NCBI GenBank assembly: GCA_900315335.1
Contig: OMYR01000027.1
Location: 1 to 64,000 of the forward strand
Source: an uncultured Bacteroidales bacterium
GTDB lineage: Bacteria > Bacteroidota > Bacteroidia > Bacteroidales > P3
DNA: 64,000 nt
Direction of reading: 5' to 3'
The notes beneath the pieces are model-generated. The model made no database searches, was not told where the DNA came from, and saw nothing but the letters and a program-made list of their open reading frames with translations. This document shows positions 1-8,487 of the stretch, piece after piece. Made by a program: the position numbers and the translations under genes. Positions within the stretch are counted from its first letter, which is position 1. Each line of letters starts with the position of its first letter.

Positions 1-597
1 ACGATAAAGAAAAGCAAATTAAGAGAAGTCAGTTGCGTGGATATAGGGGCAAACGACGACAGCCTGCGACTGTATTACGGCGACAAGATAAATGAGAATG
101 CGGAGGGCATAGACAGTATAGTGCCATTGTTAAGTGATTATAAAAACAATAAAAAAGATAAAGAGATGAATGAAGTAGCAAAACAATTGAACCTTGCAGA
201 CAATGCAAGTGAGCGTGATATTTTAGACGCTGTAATAAAGTTGAAACAAGAAAATGAAGAACTGAAAAAACAAAGAGAAGATGAAAAAGAAAAACGCATC
301 AATGCTATGCTTGACGAAGCGATAAAAGACAAACGCTTATCCAAAGAGCAGAGAGAGACCTTTGCGTTGATAGGTAAGACCAACGGCGAAGAGGTGTTAA
401 AAAACGCATTGGCATCGTTGAAACCTGCGGCAGAGATACCGCAGATAAACGACCTATTGAAAAAGGAGAAAAAAGAAGATATGGAACTATCGGTGGAGAT
501 GTGGGATAAGATGGACAGAGAGGGTACTTTGCTCTCGTTGAAGCAAAACGATAGAGAGAAATACGATGCTTTGTTTAAGTTGAAATTTGGAAAATAA
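1..597 (+). CDS. Prohead protease/scaffold protein, C-terminal part (partial)
   Basis: The frame is open to the left window edge, so the gene starts outside; 198 residues are visible. The first residues read KLREVSCVDIGANDDSL, which resembles the conserved end of phage prohead serine protease domains (a 'VS.VD..AN' stretch). The rest is highly charged and predicted coiled coil (residues about 45-110), as expected of a scaffold. Protease fused to scaffold just before the capsid gene is the usual order in Mu-like and HK97-like phages. Role inferred: capsid assembly and proteolytic maturation. A GTG codon at 37 could be an internal start for a separate scaffold, but nothing requires it. Confidence 0.65.
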   Translation, partial: TIKKSKLREVSCVDIGANDDSLRLYYGDKINENAEGIDSIVPLLSDYKNNKKDKEMNEVAKQLNLADNASERDILDAVIKLKQENEELKKQREDEKEKRINAMLDEAIKDKRLSKEQRETFALIGKTNGEEVLKNALASLKPAAEIPQINDLLKKEKKEDMELSVEMWDKMDREGTLLSLKQNDREKYDALFKLKFGK

Positions 598-635
598 AAA
601 AAAGAGAAAAAAACATAAAGAAAGGAAAAAACAAA

Positions 636-1799
636 ATGAAGACAGTAAAATTAGTATTAAGTACAGTGATTGCCGCAATATTCTCAATGATTGCAGGAGC
701 GGTATTCGGCACGGGTGTGGGAGTTATGGCATTTGCCGGCTCTTTATTTGCAGGTGATATTTGCAATGCTTTATCGCTCAATATGGCGGTAACTCCGGAG
801 ATATGGACGAAAGACATTGAAGGTAACTTATTTAAGGATAACGAATTTTTGTTAAAAAGTATCGACGAAAGCCAGTATGTTGTTGGTGGCACGGTGGTAC
901 ATATACCGCAGGCGGGAAGTCCGAGTGGTGCTAAAAGAAATCGTACGTCGTTGCCGGCTACAATAAGCCAAAGAGTTGATACCGATGTTACCTATCCGTT
1001 GGACGAGATAACGACAGACCCGAGACTTATCACCAACGCCGAAGAGGTAGAGTTATCATATGACAAGCGTGCGAGCGTGATAATGGAAGACCAGCGTTAT
1101 ATCAACGAATTGGTTGCAGATTCAATGTTAAGCAACTGGAAGCCTAAGTTCTTTATCAAGGCGAGTGGCGAAGCGAAAGCAGAGAACCTTATATACGGCA
1201 AAGGTACAAGAACAGGTGTAAAATACGACGACTTCGTAAAAGCCAAGACAATCTTCAACAAATGGAATATGCCGAAACAAGGTCGTTATGTGATATTGAA
1301 CAGTGAGATGTATCGCTCGTTGTGCGAGGACGTCAAATCGTTATCAAGCAGCCATATCACAGCAGTATATGACCCTGTAACGGGACAACTAAGGAAGTTG
1401 GAGGGCTTTGAGATATTTGAGAGAAGCACGGTGTTGTTGGCAAGTGCCGTAAGCGGTTTTAAGACTGTGAAAAACACCCAGTACCTTGAAGACGGAGAGA
1501 CGAGTTCGCTGTATGGCTTAGAGGATTACCTTGATATAGAGAGCGGCGATAAAGAAGCGGCAGATACTGCCTGCGGCGTAGGATTGTTCTGGTGCGATAT
1601 AGCGGTGTCAAGAGCGGTAGGCGAAACGAAGATGTTTGACGATACGGGTAATCCTACATATTACGGAGATATATATTCGTTCTTGGTACGCTGCGGCGGA
1701 AGAGCAAGAAGAGGCGACGGCAAGGGCGTATTAGGTCTATTGCAGGATATAGGAGCAGCAAGCAATGAAGGACAAGGCGGCGGAAAAGAAAACCAATAG
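636..1799 (+). CDS. Phage major capsid protein
   Basis: 387 residues. It follows the protease/scaffold gene by 38 bases and has a purine-rich ribosome site (aaagaaagga). Size and position fit an HK97-fold major capsid protein, and the region from about residue 50 (KDNEFLLKSIDES, then a VVHIPQAGSPSG stretch) resembles capsid proteins of Bacteroidetes phages. The first 45 residues are strongly hydrophobic and look like a signal or membrane segment. That is odd for a capsid subunit; it may be removed by the prohead protease, or translation may begin at Met31 (base 726). Function is assigned from position and general similarity, not from a catalytic motif. Confidence 0.75.
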   Translation: MKTVKLVLSTVIAAIFSMIAGAVFGTGVGVMAFAGSLFAGDICNALSLNMAVTPEIWTKDIEGNLFKDNEFLLKSIDESQYVVGGTVVHIPQAGSPSGAKRNRTSLPATISQRVDTDVTYPLDEITTDPRLITNAEEVELSYDKRASVIMEDQRYINELVADSMLSNWKPKFFIKASGEAKAENLIYGKGTRTGVKYDDFVKAKTIFNKWNMPKQGRYVILNSEMYRSLCEDVKSLSSSHITAVYDPVTGQLRKLEGFEIFERSTVLLASAVSGFKTVKNTQYLEDGETSSLYGLEDYLDIESGDKEAADTACGVGLFWCDIAVSRAVGETKMFDDTGNPTYYGDIYSFLVRCGGRARRGDGKGVLGLLQDIGAASNEGQGGGKENQ

Positions 1800-1953
1800 C
1801 CCGATAAGGCAGAAGACAGGGGGAAAGAAAAACTCCCCTGTCGCAAAGCCTAAACGGTGGCAGTGTTCCAACGGTGCTATATACTCCAACAGAGAAGCGG
1901 CGGAAGAGTACCAGAAGAGCATAAATCCAAAAGCAACGGTTAAGGAGATATAA
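1765..1953 (+). CDS. Small basic phage protein of unknown function
   Basis: 62 residues, lysine-rich at the N-terminus (KDKAAEKKTNSP) and ending SINPKATVKEI. It overlaps the end of the capsid gene by 35 bases in another frame, and its stop overlaps the next start at 1953. Tight packing in the late operon supports it being a real gene. The segment KRWQCSNGAIYSNREAAEEY could be a small folded unit. No family recognised; a head-completion or decoration role is possible from position only. Confidence 0.5.
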   Translation: MKDKAAEKKTNSPIRQKTGGKKNSPVAKPKRWQCSNGAIYSNREAAEEYQKSINPKATVKEI

Positions 1954-2330
1954 TGATGAGCGGGGAGATAATAAGGATAATATTCGAGGTAATACTTGGC
2001 GGAGGCTGGATAGTGTCGCTTTTCACGCTTCGTTCTACTCAAAAGAAAAGTCGTGCGGAGGCGTTGCAGGAAGAGATGGAACTTGGAAAGAAGTATGTCG
2101 AAGAATTTACCGAGAATATAGCCAATCCCCTAAAAGAGAAAGTAAAAGATTTGGAGAATGCGACAAACGGGCTTAAAAGAGAGATGGCGAGACTTCGCAA
2201 AGCAATCAACAAAACGAATAGCTGTCAGTGGGTTGATAGTTGCCCTGTTGTTCGGGAGTTGCAAGACACCACAGGAGTGCAGAGTTCACCAAACGAACAA
2301 ACAGAACTATTCGACAATATTGAGAGATAG
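1953..2330 (+). CDS. Membrane-anchored coiled-coil phage protein (holin- or Rz-like)
   Basis: 125 residues. One hydrophobic segment near the N-terminus (about 6-26, IIRIIFEVILGGGWIVSLF) is followed by a charged coiled coil (about 30-85) and a Cys-containing tail (CQWVDSC). This layout is that of an inner-membrane spanin (Rz) or a small holin-like protein often found in Bacteroidetes phages. It starts one base before the previous stop is finished and is overlapped from 2158 by a lipoprotein gene in another frame, which is the classic Rz/Rz1 nesting. Function inferred; no sequence-level family assignment. Confidence 0.55.
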   Translation: MMSGEIIRIIFEVILGGGWIVSLFTLRSTQKKSRAEALQEEMELGKKYVEEFTENIANPLKEKVKDLENATNGLKREMARLRKAINKTNSCQWVDSCPVVRELQDTTGVQSSPNEQTELFDNIER

Positions 2331-2583
2331 CGTAAGCGTCAGAGACAGCGTGGTGTTTTTGCAGCGCGGCGACACCCTACTTGTAAGAGAGATAAAATAT
2401 ATTGACAGAACACTGAGAGACACTGTGCGAATAACCGACACGCTGAGCGTTACAAAAACGGAAATACAGACGAAAACGGAAAAGAAAACCGATTGGTCAA
2501 AGACGATAAAATATTCAATAATAGGTGCGATAATGATAAGTATTGCAATCTATGTAATTAAAAAGAAAATAATAAAAAGATGA
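2158..2583 (+). CDS. Spanin-like lipoprotein with C-terminal membrane segment
   Basis: 141 residues. Basic N-terminus, hydrophobic stretch and lipobox ending LLFGSC (Cys about 35), then a long polar region rich in D, T and V (repeated 'RDSV/RDTV' motifs), then a transmembrane segment at about 118-136 before a KKKIIKR tail. A lipid anchor at one end and an inner-membrane helix at the other is the architecture of unimolecular spanins such as phage T1 gp11, which span the periplasm and fuse the membranes at lysis. 173 bases overlap the preceding gene in another frame. The family call is by architecture. Confidence 0.6.
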   Translation: MRQTGLKERWRDFAKQSTKRIAVSGLIVALLFGSCKTPQECRVHQTNKQNYSTILRDSVSVRDSVVFLQRGDTLLVREIKYIDRTLRDTVRITDTLSVTKTEIQTKTEKKTDWSKTIKYSIIGAIMISIAIYVIKKKIIKR

Positions 2584-3728
2584 GTACATCAATAAAGATA
2601 ACAAGAGAGAACGGAGGCATACGCAGCAGTCTTGTCAATAATGACGGAGTGAGTGCCTTGGTGGCGTATATGGACACTTTGCCGAGCGGATTTACGGCAA
2701 ACGACAGGATTAAAGAGATAGCCTCGCTTGATGAAGCCAAAGGGCTTGGCATCACGGCGGACGCAACGGACAGCCATATTAAAGCGTTGCACTATCATTT
2801 GCGACAGGCTTTTTGCCTTAATCCCTCGTTAAGGGTGTATGTGGCTATCTATGACGCTTTGGAAGAAGATGCGGAGTATGATATGGAAGAGATTGCAAAG
2901 GTGTTGGACTTTGCGGGCGGAGAGATACGCCAAATGGTTATATGGTCACAAAAAGAATACAAGAAGACCGATGTTGTGTTGTTGCAAGAGGTGGCAAACA
3001 AAGCGGAAAACGAAGATAAACCGCTGTCGATAATCTATTGCCCTGCCGTTACAGATGTTTTGACAATGGAGAGCGGAGTAGCCAAAGGCAACAAAAATGT
3101 AAGCGTGTGTATCGGAGAAGATATAGACGAGAGTGTCAAAATAAGCGGCGTAACTCTGACAATGGCTGGAATTATCTTGGGACTTATATCTTCGGCGAAA
3201 GTCAATGAAAGTATAGCGTGGGTTAGGAAGTTTGACACGGGAATGTATAAGCCGGGCTTTGTGGATGGAAAAGCATACAAAGATTTATCGGTAACGCAGA
3301 TGACAAAACTTGAAGCAATGCGGCTTATATTCGCAAAGACGTTTGCGGGGTATAGCGGTTCATATATCAGCGACAGTTACACAATGGACGAAGCGACAAG
3401 CGACTATAACGCCATAGAACGTGTTAGAACGATGGACAAAGCCGCCCGTGGCGTTAGAAACTACTTGCTGCCGTTTGTGGGTTCTCCTGTGGAGATAGAC
3501 GCTCAGACGGGCAAGATAGACGCTGCAACGATAGAGATGTGGAAGAACGAGGGCAACAGGTTCCTGGAACAGATGGAAAGAGACGGCGAGTTGTCGGGCT
3601 TCGAAGTGTATATTGATGCGGAGCAGAACATATTGAGTACTTCGACAATAGAGATAATAATCCGTAACGTGCCTATGGGTGTGGCTCGTAACATCAAGAT
3701 AAAGATGTCTTATGCGGAGAGTTTATAA
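2580..3728 (+). CDS. Contractile tail sheath protein (DUF2586-like)
   Basis: 382 residues, start overlapping the previous stop (ATGA). The pattern NPSLRVYVAIYD near residue 85 and the later segment YNAIERVRTMDKAARGVR (about 275-295) resemble sheath proteins of Mu-like myophages, where the C-terminal domain packs around the tube. A small tube gene follows directly, as in contractile tails. Role: the sheath contracts and drives the tube through the host envelope. This gene makes the phage a myovirus type rather than a siphovirus. Confidence 0.8.
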   Translation: MSTSIKITRENGGIRSSLVNNDGVSALVAYMDTLPSGFTANDRIKEIASLDEAKGLGITADATDSHIKALHYHLRQAFCLNPSLRVYVAIYDALEEDAEYDMEEIAKVLDFAGGEIRQMVIWSQKEYKKTDVVLLQEVANKAENEDKPLSIIYCPAVTDVLTMESGVAKGNKNVSVCIGEDIDESVKISGVTLTMAGIILGLISSAKVNESIAWVRKFDTGMYKPGFVDGKAYKDLSVTQMTKLEAMRLIFAKTFAGYSGSYISDSYTMDEATSDYNAIERVRTMDKAARGVRNYLLPFVGSPVEIDAQTGKIDAATIEMWKNEGNRFLEQMERDGELSGFEVYIDAEQNILSTSTIEIIIRNVPMGVARNIKIKMSYAESL

Positions 3729-3772
3729 AGAGTTTGAAAAGGATTTGAAAACGATTAAAAAAAGGATAAAAA

Positions 3773-4216
3773 ATGGAAGGACTGAATAATGGTATCCCCG
3801 CCATCAACGGCGAGATGTACGGCTGGGCTGATGTTCGTTGCTTCATCAACGGCACCTTGGTCAAGGGCATAACGTCCGTCAAGTATGAGGACAACCAAAC
3901 AATAGAAAAGGTGTATGGAGCAGGCAGGTATCCCATCGGCTACGGCAAAGGCAGGATAGAGTGCAGCGGCTCGCTCACCTTGTTGAAAGAAGAAATAGTA
4001 GCCTTGCAGAATGTGGCACCTGACGGCAGGTTGCAGGATTTGCCGAGTTTTGACATTGTGGTAAGTTATCTGCCCGAGAACGGAGTGATAACAACCGACG
4101 TGTTAAAGAACTGCAAGTTCACCAAGAACAACAGGGAGGTCAAAGAGGGCGACACTTCGATAGCAAGCGAAATTGAGCTTATGGTGATGAACATCAAATG
4201 GGGCAAAACAAAATAA
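3773..4216 (+). CDS. Tail tube protein
   Basis: 147 residues, 44 bases after the sheath gene and 9 before the tail chaperone, the standard position for the tube protein of contractile phages. The sequence is rich in beta-forming residues. The GAGRYPIGYGKGRIECSGSL stretch near residue 45 and the final MVMNIKWGK strand fit the Mu/P2 tube beta-barrel pattern. Its role is to form the inner tube through which DNA passes. Assigned from position, size and strand pattern. Confidence 0.7.
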   Translation: MEGLNNGIPAINGEMYGWADVRCFINGTLVKGITSVKYEDNQTIEKVYGAGRYPIGYGKGRIECSGSLTLLKEEIVALQNVAPDGRLQDLPSFDIVVSYLPENGVITTDVLKNCKFTKNNREVKEGDTSIASEIELMVMNIKWGKTK

Positions 4217-4225
4217 GATAAAACG

Positions 4226-4743
4226 ATGGAAAACACAACAAACAAAGAATATGTCGGTCTTGCTGCGGAGCAGGACGTCAAGGCTTGGAAAGAGAAATAC
4301 CGCAAGGTGGTACAGGTGGAAGTGGAAGATGAAGAGGCTGTATATGTGGGTTATCTTCATTCACCGGACATGAAGACGATGAGAGCGGCGATGGAGATAA
4401 GCAAGAAAGACGAGACGCAAGGGACGGAAGTGCTTATCAGGAACTGCTGGATAGACGGGGCAAAGATAATGCTTGAAGACGGTTTGTTGTACGTTCAGTT
4501 GGCAACGCAGGTACAGAAGATGTTCGGCACTGCCGTTGGACGGCTAAAAAACTTGTAGAGCACTACCGTCTTAACGGTAACGACGAAGAGAAATTCATTG
4601 AGAAAGGTAGTGCGATAATACGATATATGTTTAACCTTGATGCGGAAGCGATGGATGAAGACACTTGGGCAAGACGGTACAATGAAGCCATTTTCATTGA
4701 AGAATGGCGGTTAAAGAACTTTGCGATGCTGTTTAAGGAATAA
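4226..4743 (+). CDS. Tail assembly chaperone, long -1 frameshift product
   Basis: The zero-frame product is 110 residues, ending at a TAG at 4556-4558. Just before that stop lies A AAA AAC (4546-4552). A shift of -1 there joins a 62-codon frame (LVEHYRLNGNDEEKF through to FAMLFKE, stop 4741-4743), giving about 172 residues. Between tube and tape measure, phages of this type make a short and a long tail chaperone from one gene by such a shift (known for lambda G/GT and for Mu-like phages). The second frame has good coding character and no separate start near its beginning. Both products are probably made and bind the tape measure during tail assembly. Confidence 0.8.
4546..4579 (+). promoter_or_regulatory. 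Programmed -1 ribosomal frameshift site
   Basis: Slippery heptamer A AAA AAC at 4546-4552 in the correct phase (codons cta aaa aac), one codon before the zero-frame TAG. A 6-bp stem (taccgt 4564-4569, acggta 4574-4579) with a 4-base loop starts 11 bases downstream and may act as the pausing element. The spacer is slightly longer than the usual 5-9 bases, so the hairpin role is less sure than the slip site. Confidence 0.75.
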
Positions 4744-4748
4744 AAGGG

Positions 4749-4946
4749 TTATTTATCTTTAACTTCTTTGTCCTTGTTAGGCTGTTTGATATTGATTTGA
4801 AAAGTGATAGTAGTAGTGTTGTCCTGCTTTTTGGGAAATAATGACTCTTTAAGCATAGTATAAATTATATAAATAATGCCTAAAAATATCAGTACGAAAA
4901 AGACGTCAAGGACTATTGTTAAAATACTTTCAAGGATACTGACCAT
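4749..4946 (-). CDS. Small inverted membrane protein, possible phage moron
   Basis: 65 residues on the strand opposite to every other phage gene. A hydrophobic N-terminal half (about 3-32, with FFVLIFLGIIYIIY) forms one membrane helix; the rest is polar (TTTITFQINIKQPNKDK). It fills the only inverted gap of the late operon, and on its own strand a Bacteroidetes-type promoter lies 32 bases upstream of its ATG. Independent promoter, inversion and small membrane product are typical of morons expressed from the prophage, for example in superinfection exclusion, but no function is shown by the sequence. Confidence 0.5.
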   Translation of the reverse strand: MVSILESILTIVLDVFFVLIFLGIIYIIYTMLKESLFPKKQDNTTTITFQINIKQPNKDKEVKDK

Positions 4947-4977
4947 AACAAAAATGTTTTAGAATTGAATTACTCTG

Positions 4978-5010
4978 CAAAGGTATAAAAAAATATGGAA
5001 ACCAACCAAA
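4978..5010 (-). promoter_or_regulatory. Promoter for the inverted small gene
   Basis: Read on the minus strand: TTTG at 5010-5007, 21 bases, then TACCTTTG at 4985-4978, matching the Bacteroidetes -33 TTTG and -7 TAnnTTTG boxes. The predicted transcript starts about 25 bases before the ATG at 4946. The site overlaps the start of the tape measure gene on the other strand. Confidence 0.5.
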
Positions 5011-6947
5011 TAATATTACAGATAAATATTACAGGCGACGCAAATAATGTCGTAAATCAACTGTCAAAAAACATTCAAGGTCTTAACGTAACAAGTAAGA
5101 AGACGATAAATGTAATGACGGAGCAATTCGGCAAATTATCTCTATTCTGTAATCAAATGTCTCAGTCGTTGCAGGGTGTTGGAAATATACTGAAAGGAGT
5201 AAATGCTCCGGCAGTAGCGTTTGATAAATCATTGCAGGAATTATCGGCAATAACGGGTGTTACGGGTGATGGGTTAATTGAGATTGGCGATATGGCGCAG
5301 GATGTGGCGAAGAAGTTCGGCACCGATGCGGCACAGGGAGTTGAGAGTTTCAAGTTGTTGTTAAGCCAGTTGTCGCCGGAGTTGGGCAAGACGCCGGAGG
5401 TTATGAAGAAGATGGGCGAGAACATCGCCACGCTCTCCAAGACCATGGGCGGGGATACCACGGCAGCGGCGGAAGTTCTTACCACAGCGATGAACCAGTT
5501 TCAGGTGTCGATGGACGACCCGATAGCAGCCGAAAAAGAAATGGCGAGGATGATGAACGTTATGGCTGCGGCTGCAAAGGAGGGCTCGGCAGAGTTGCCA
5601 CAGATACAGGAGGCGTTGAAGCAAAGCGGTATGGCTGCCAAGGCAGCAGGAGTGTCATTCGAGGAGGCGAATGCCGCCATTCAGGTTCTTGACAAAGCAG
5701 GAAGAAAAGGAAGCGAGGGCGGTGTGGCACTGCGTAACGTGATGACGACACTTGCAGCGGGCAGGTTCTTGCCAAAGGATGTGCAGCAGGAATTAAGAGG
5801 TGCCGGAATTAATCTGAACATACTGACGGACAGAAGCAAGAGCCTGCAAGAGCGGTTGCAGGTCTTGAAGCCAGTAATGAACGACCAGGCATTGCTTACC
5901 AAGTTATTCGGCAGGGAAAACGTGTCGTCAGCAATTGCCCTTATAAGCGGCACAGAAGCTATGCGAGAGTATCAGCGAGCAATAACGGGAACGAACACGG
6001 CAACGGAGCAAGCCGATACGATTATGCAGAGTTATGAGGAGCGACACAACAAACTATTGGCAAAGATTGAGGGACTGAAACTGACGCTGTTTGACTTGAC
6101 AGGCGGAATATCAATGTACATGGGTACATTTATAGAAATGGTGATACCATTGGCACAGTCTATACCGGTATTTGAGGGTATATGGAAAATGATAAAAGGG
6201 ATAGGAACGGCAATAATGGCATTGAAGCCGGTGATAGCAACGATAAAAGTGTTCTCAATAACGGCATGCAGGAGTATAGGCACGGCGATAGCAAGTATTC
6301 CGATAATAGGCTGGATAGCCATGGCAATAGGTGCATTGGCAGGGCTGTTTGCTTACTTCTGGAACACAAGTGCTAAATTCCGTGCGACAATAAAAGGGTC
6401 ATGGGCTTATGTGGTCTCAATATGTCAGGAAGCGTGGGGAGTGATAAAAAAGATATTTTCCTCAATAGCCGATATGATAAAAGCGGCAATACATCTTGAC
6501 TTCAAAGGCGTCAAAGAGGCGGCGAAAGGCTTTACCAACGTGTTTGCAGACTTCGGCAAGAAGAGTGCAGAAGCCTATAACAAAGCATACGACGAAGAGA
6601 TAGCAAAGAGTAAGAAGAAAGAGCAAAGCAAACAAGCCAAAAACACAAAGGCAGCAGCCAAGACAAGCAATGTAAAGAGTGTAAATAAAGAAGAAGAGGA
6701 TTTGTCCTCGGCAGCAATACCGAGTATAGGTGGCGGCGGATATGGTTCTGCGGGTTCTGTGTCATCAAGTACAGGCGGAAGCGGTGGCAGAAGCGACAAC
6801 AGAAGCATAACGACAAATATTCAGAACCTTATCAGCGGAGGCATAACGATAAACACAACGACGATAAAGGAGAGTGCGAGCGAGATAAAACGCATAATAA
6901 TAGAAGCACTGAGTGAAGCAACAAACGAAGCGACATACGTAGGATGA
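4995..6947 (+). CDS. Phage tail tape measure protein
   Basis: 650 residues. The N-terminal half carries the TP901-type tape-measure core (KSLQELSAITGVTGDGL near 75, then Ala/Met/Gln-rich helices to about 260). A hydrophobic region with two or three membrane-like helices lies at about 375-460 (IPIIGWIAMAIGALAGLFAYF). After it come a Lys/Ala-rich linker and a Gly/Ser-rich stretch near 580-605. Such proteins set tail length and take part in DNA entry through the inner membrane. It follows the tail chaperone, whose products are expected to coat it. Confidence 0.88.
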   Translation: METNQIILQINITGDANNVVNQLSKNIQGLNVTSKKTINVMTEQFGKLSLFCNQMSQSLQGVGNILKGVNAPAVAFDKSLQELSAITGVTGDGLIEIGDMAQDVAKKFGTDAAQGVESFKLLLSQLSPELGKTPEVMKKMGENIATLSKTMGGDTTAAAEVLTTAMNQFQVSMDDPIAAEKEMARMMNVMAAAAKEGSAELPQIQEALKQSGMAAKAAGVSFEEANAAIQVLDKAGRKGSEGGVALRNVMTTLAAGRFLPKDVQQELRGAGINLNILTDRSKSLQERLQVLKPVMNDQALLTKLFGRENVSSAIALISGTEAMREYQRAITGTNTATEQADTIMQSYEERHNKLLAKIEGLKLTLFDLTGGISMYMGTFIEMVIPLAQSIPVFEGIWKMIKGIGTAIMALKPVIATIKVFSITACRSIGTAIASIPIIGWIAMAIGALAGLFAYFWNTSAKFRATIKGSWAYVVSICQEAWGVIKKIFSSIADMIKAAIHLDFKGVKEAAKGFTNVFADFGKKSAEAYNKAYDEEIAKSKKKEQSKQAKNTKAAAKTSNVKSVNKEEEDLSSAAIPSIGGGGYGSAGSVSSSTGGSGGRSDNRSITTNIQNLISGGITINTTTIKESASEIKRIIIEALSEATNEATYVG

Positions 6948-7501
6948 TGGATGATTTGAGCAAAAATATAGGCATAACGGCAATAAGGACAGCATCGCAT
7001 AGGATAAATTTTTCTCTGTTAAAACCGATAGAGCGAAAAATATCTTACGACCAATTTGCCAATACGCAACAAGAAGTTGAATACGACACAGCATTCATCT
7101 TAATGAATGAGGATGGCAAGTATTTAGACCTTTCGGGTTGTGTGCAAATGGATACGTCTATGAGTAAAAATATCGTCAGTACTCAGATACAAGGTTATAA
7201 TTCAACGGTAAAAGAATGGATAAGCAATTCGGACTATGTTATCAATCTAACAGTGTCTGTTGTTGCCGACAATGAGAGCGATGGTTATCCTGATAACAAA
7301 GTTAAAGAGATAATTAACTTCATAAGCGATAATCGTGCCTTGTTGGTACTGAACCAATATCTTAATGAGACGTTGAAAGTTACAAGGCTTGTAGTCAATT
7401 CTTATAAGCATGTACCTGAATTGTACAAGAACAACCAGACAATAACGATAGACTGTACCTCTGATGAAAGTTATGTTTTGGAAAAAGAAATAATTGCATA
7501 G
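6944..7501 (+). CDS. Phage tail/baseplate protein (probably DUF6046-like)
   Basis: 185 residues, start overlapping the tape-measure stop by 4 bases. It lies between tape measure and baseplate hub, where Mu has gp43 and T4-like tails have the LysM-type connector. The block YVINLTVSVVADN followed by a helix containing VKEIINFISDNRALLVL (about 100-130) resembles small Bacteroidetes phage proteins of the DUF6046 type, a name given from memory. Probable job: connects the tube end or hub to the baseplate. Confidence 0.5.
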   Translation: MMDDLSKNIGITAIRTASHRINFSLLKPIERKISYDQFANTQQEVEYDTAFILMNEDGKYLDLSGCVQMDTSMSKNIVSTQIQGYNSTVKEWISNSDYVINLTVSVVADNESDGYPDNKVKEIINFISDNRALLVLNQYLNETLKVTRLVVNSYKHVPELYKNNQTITIDCTSDESYVLEKEIIA

Positions 7502-7503
7502 TA

Positions 7504-8487
7504 ATGTTAAGATTGAACTGTGAAATATCAATATACCACGTACCTGAAGGTAGCACGAGTGTTGAGAAAATAATTATTCGCAATGTTCATTCGGTAAAGA
7601 TTAAGGGCGATGGCGATACATTAGCTGACACGTGCGAGATAGAGATGCCGAAGAGGACATTATGGATAAGGGAGAACAATTGCCCTATTCACAGGGGCGA
7701 CAAGGTAGAAATATATCTTGGCTATAACGATATAAAGGAGAAGCGTTTTGTTGGGTGGGTTAAAGACGTTACAGCGGGCATCCCGACAATAATCAAGTGT
7801 GAAGATGATGTATTTGTTTTGCGTTCAACGACTATTAAAAAGAAGTTATATACAAATACAACAATTAACAAGATTATTGAAGACATATTGCCTGCGGGTA
7901 TTCGTGTCAAGTTCGGGGGCGAGATGAAGATAGCCTCATGGCGAACTACTGCCACAACGGTTGCGGGTGAGATAGAAGAACTTGCCGAGAGTTTCCCAAT
8001 TAAGGCATTTTTTGCCCTTGATGATGACGGAGAGCCGACGCTTTTCGTTCATACGGTGATGACGGACGGCAGACGTAACGCCGGAACATTTGAGGAAGCA
8101 AAGAACATCATATCTCATAATTTGGAATACAGAAGAGCGGAAGATGTCAAGATACGTATCAAGGGCGTATCAAGGCAAACAAACGGCAAGACCATAGAAT
8201 ACTCCGAAGGTGATGGTCAGGAAATAACAAAGAACTACTACAACCTCACAATGGAGGAACTGAAAGCCATGGTAAAAAAAGAGATAAAAGCCGAGAAATG
8301 GAGCGGACTGAACGGAACATTTGAGACATTCGGGCGACCAATGGTAAGAAAAGGCGATACAGTGGATTTGAAAATAGAAGGAACGCAAAAAGCAAGATAT
8401 GTGGTAAAAGGGGTAACAGTAAGTTTTGGAACAGGCGGCTACCGTCAAGAATTAGAGACAAGTAGAAAGATATACTATTATGAATGA
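7504..8487 (+). CDS. Baseplate hub protein (gpD / Mu gp44-like)
   Basis: 327 residues. N-terminal beta region (VKIKGDGDTLADTCEIEMPK), then HRGDKVEIYLGY near 60, which is the 'G..V.I..G' pattern of late control protein D family hubs. An alpha/beta middle follows (TTINKIIEDILPAGIRV near 115), and a C-terminal VRKGDTVDLKIEG (about 285) seen in hub domains. It overlaps the spike gene by 8 bases. Hubs of this family form a trimer at the tube end that holds the spike. Confidence 0.78.
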   Translation: MLRLNCEISIYHVPEGSTSVEKIIIRNVHSVKIKGDGDTLADTCEIEMPKRTLWIRENNCPIHRGDKVEIYLGYNDIKEKRFVGWVKDVTAGIPTIIKCEDDVFVLRSTTIKKKLYTNTTINKIIEDILPAGIRVKFGGEMKIASWRTTATTVAGEIEELAESFPIKAFFALDDDGEPTLFVHTVMTDGRRNAGTFEEAKNIISHNLEYRRAEDVKIRIKGVSRQTNGKTIEYSEGDGQEITKNYYNLTMEELKAMVKKEIKAEKWSGLNGTFETFGRPMVRKGDTVDLKIEGTQKARYVVKGVTVSFGTGGYRQELETSRKIYYYE

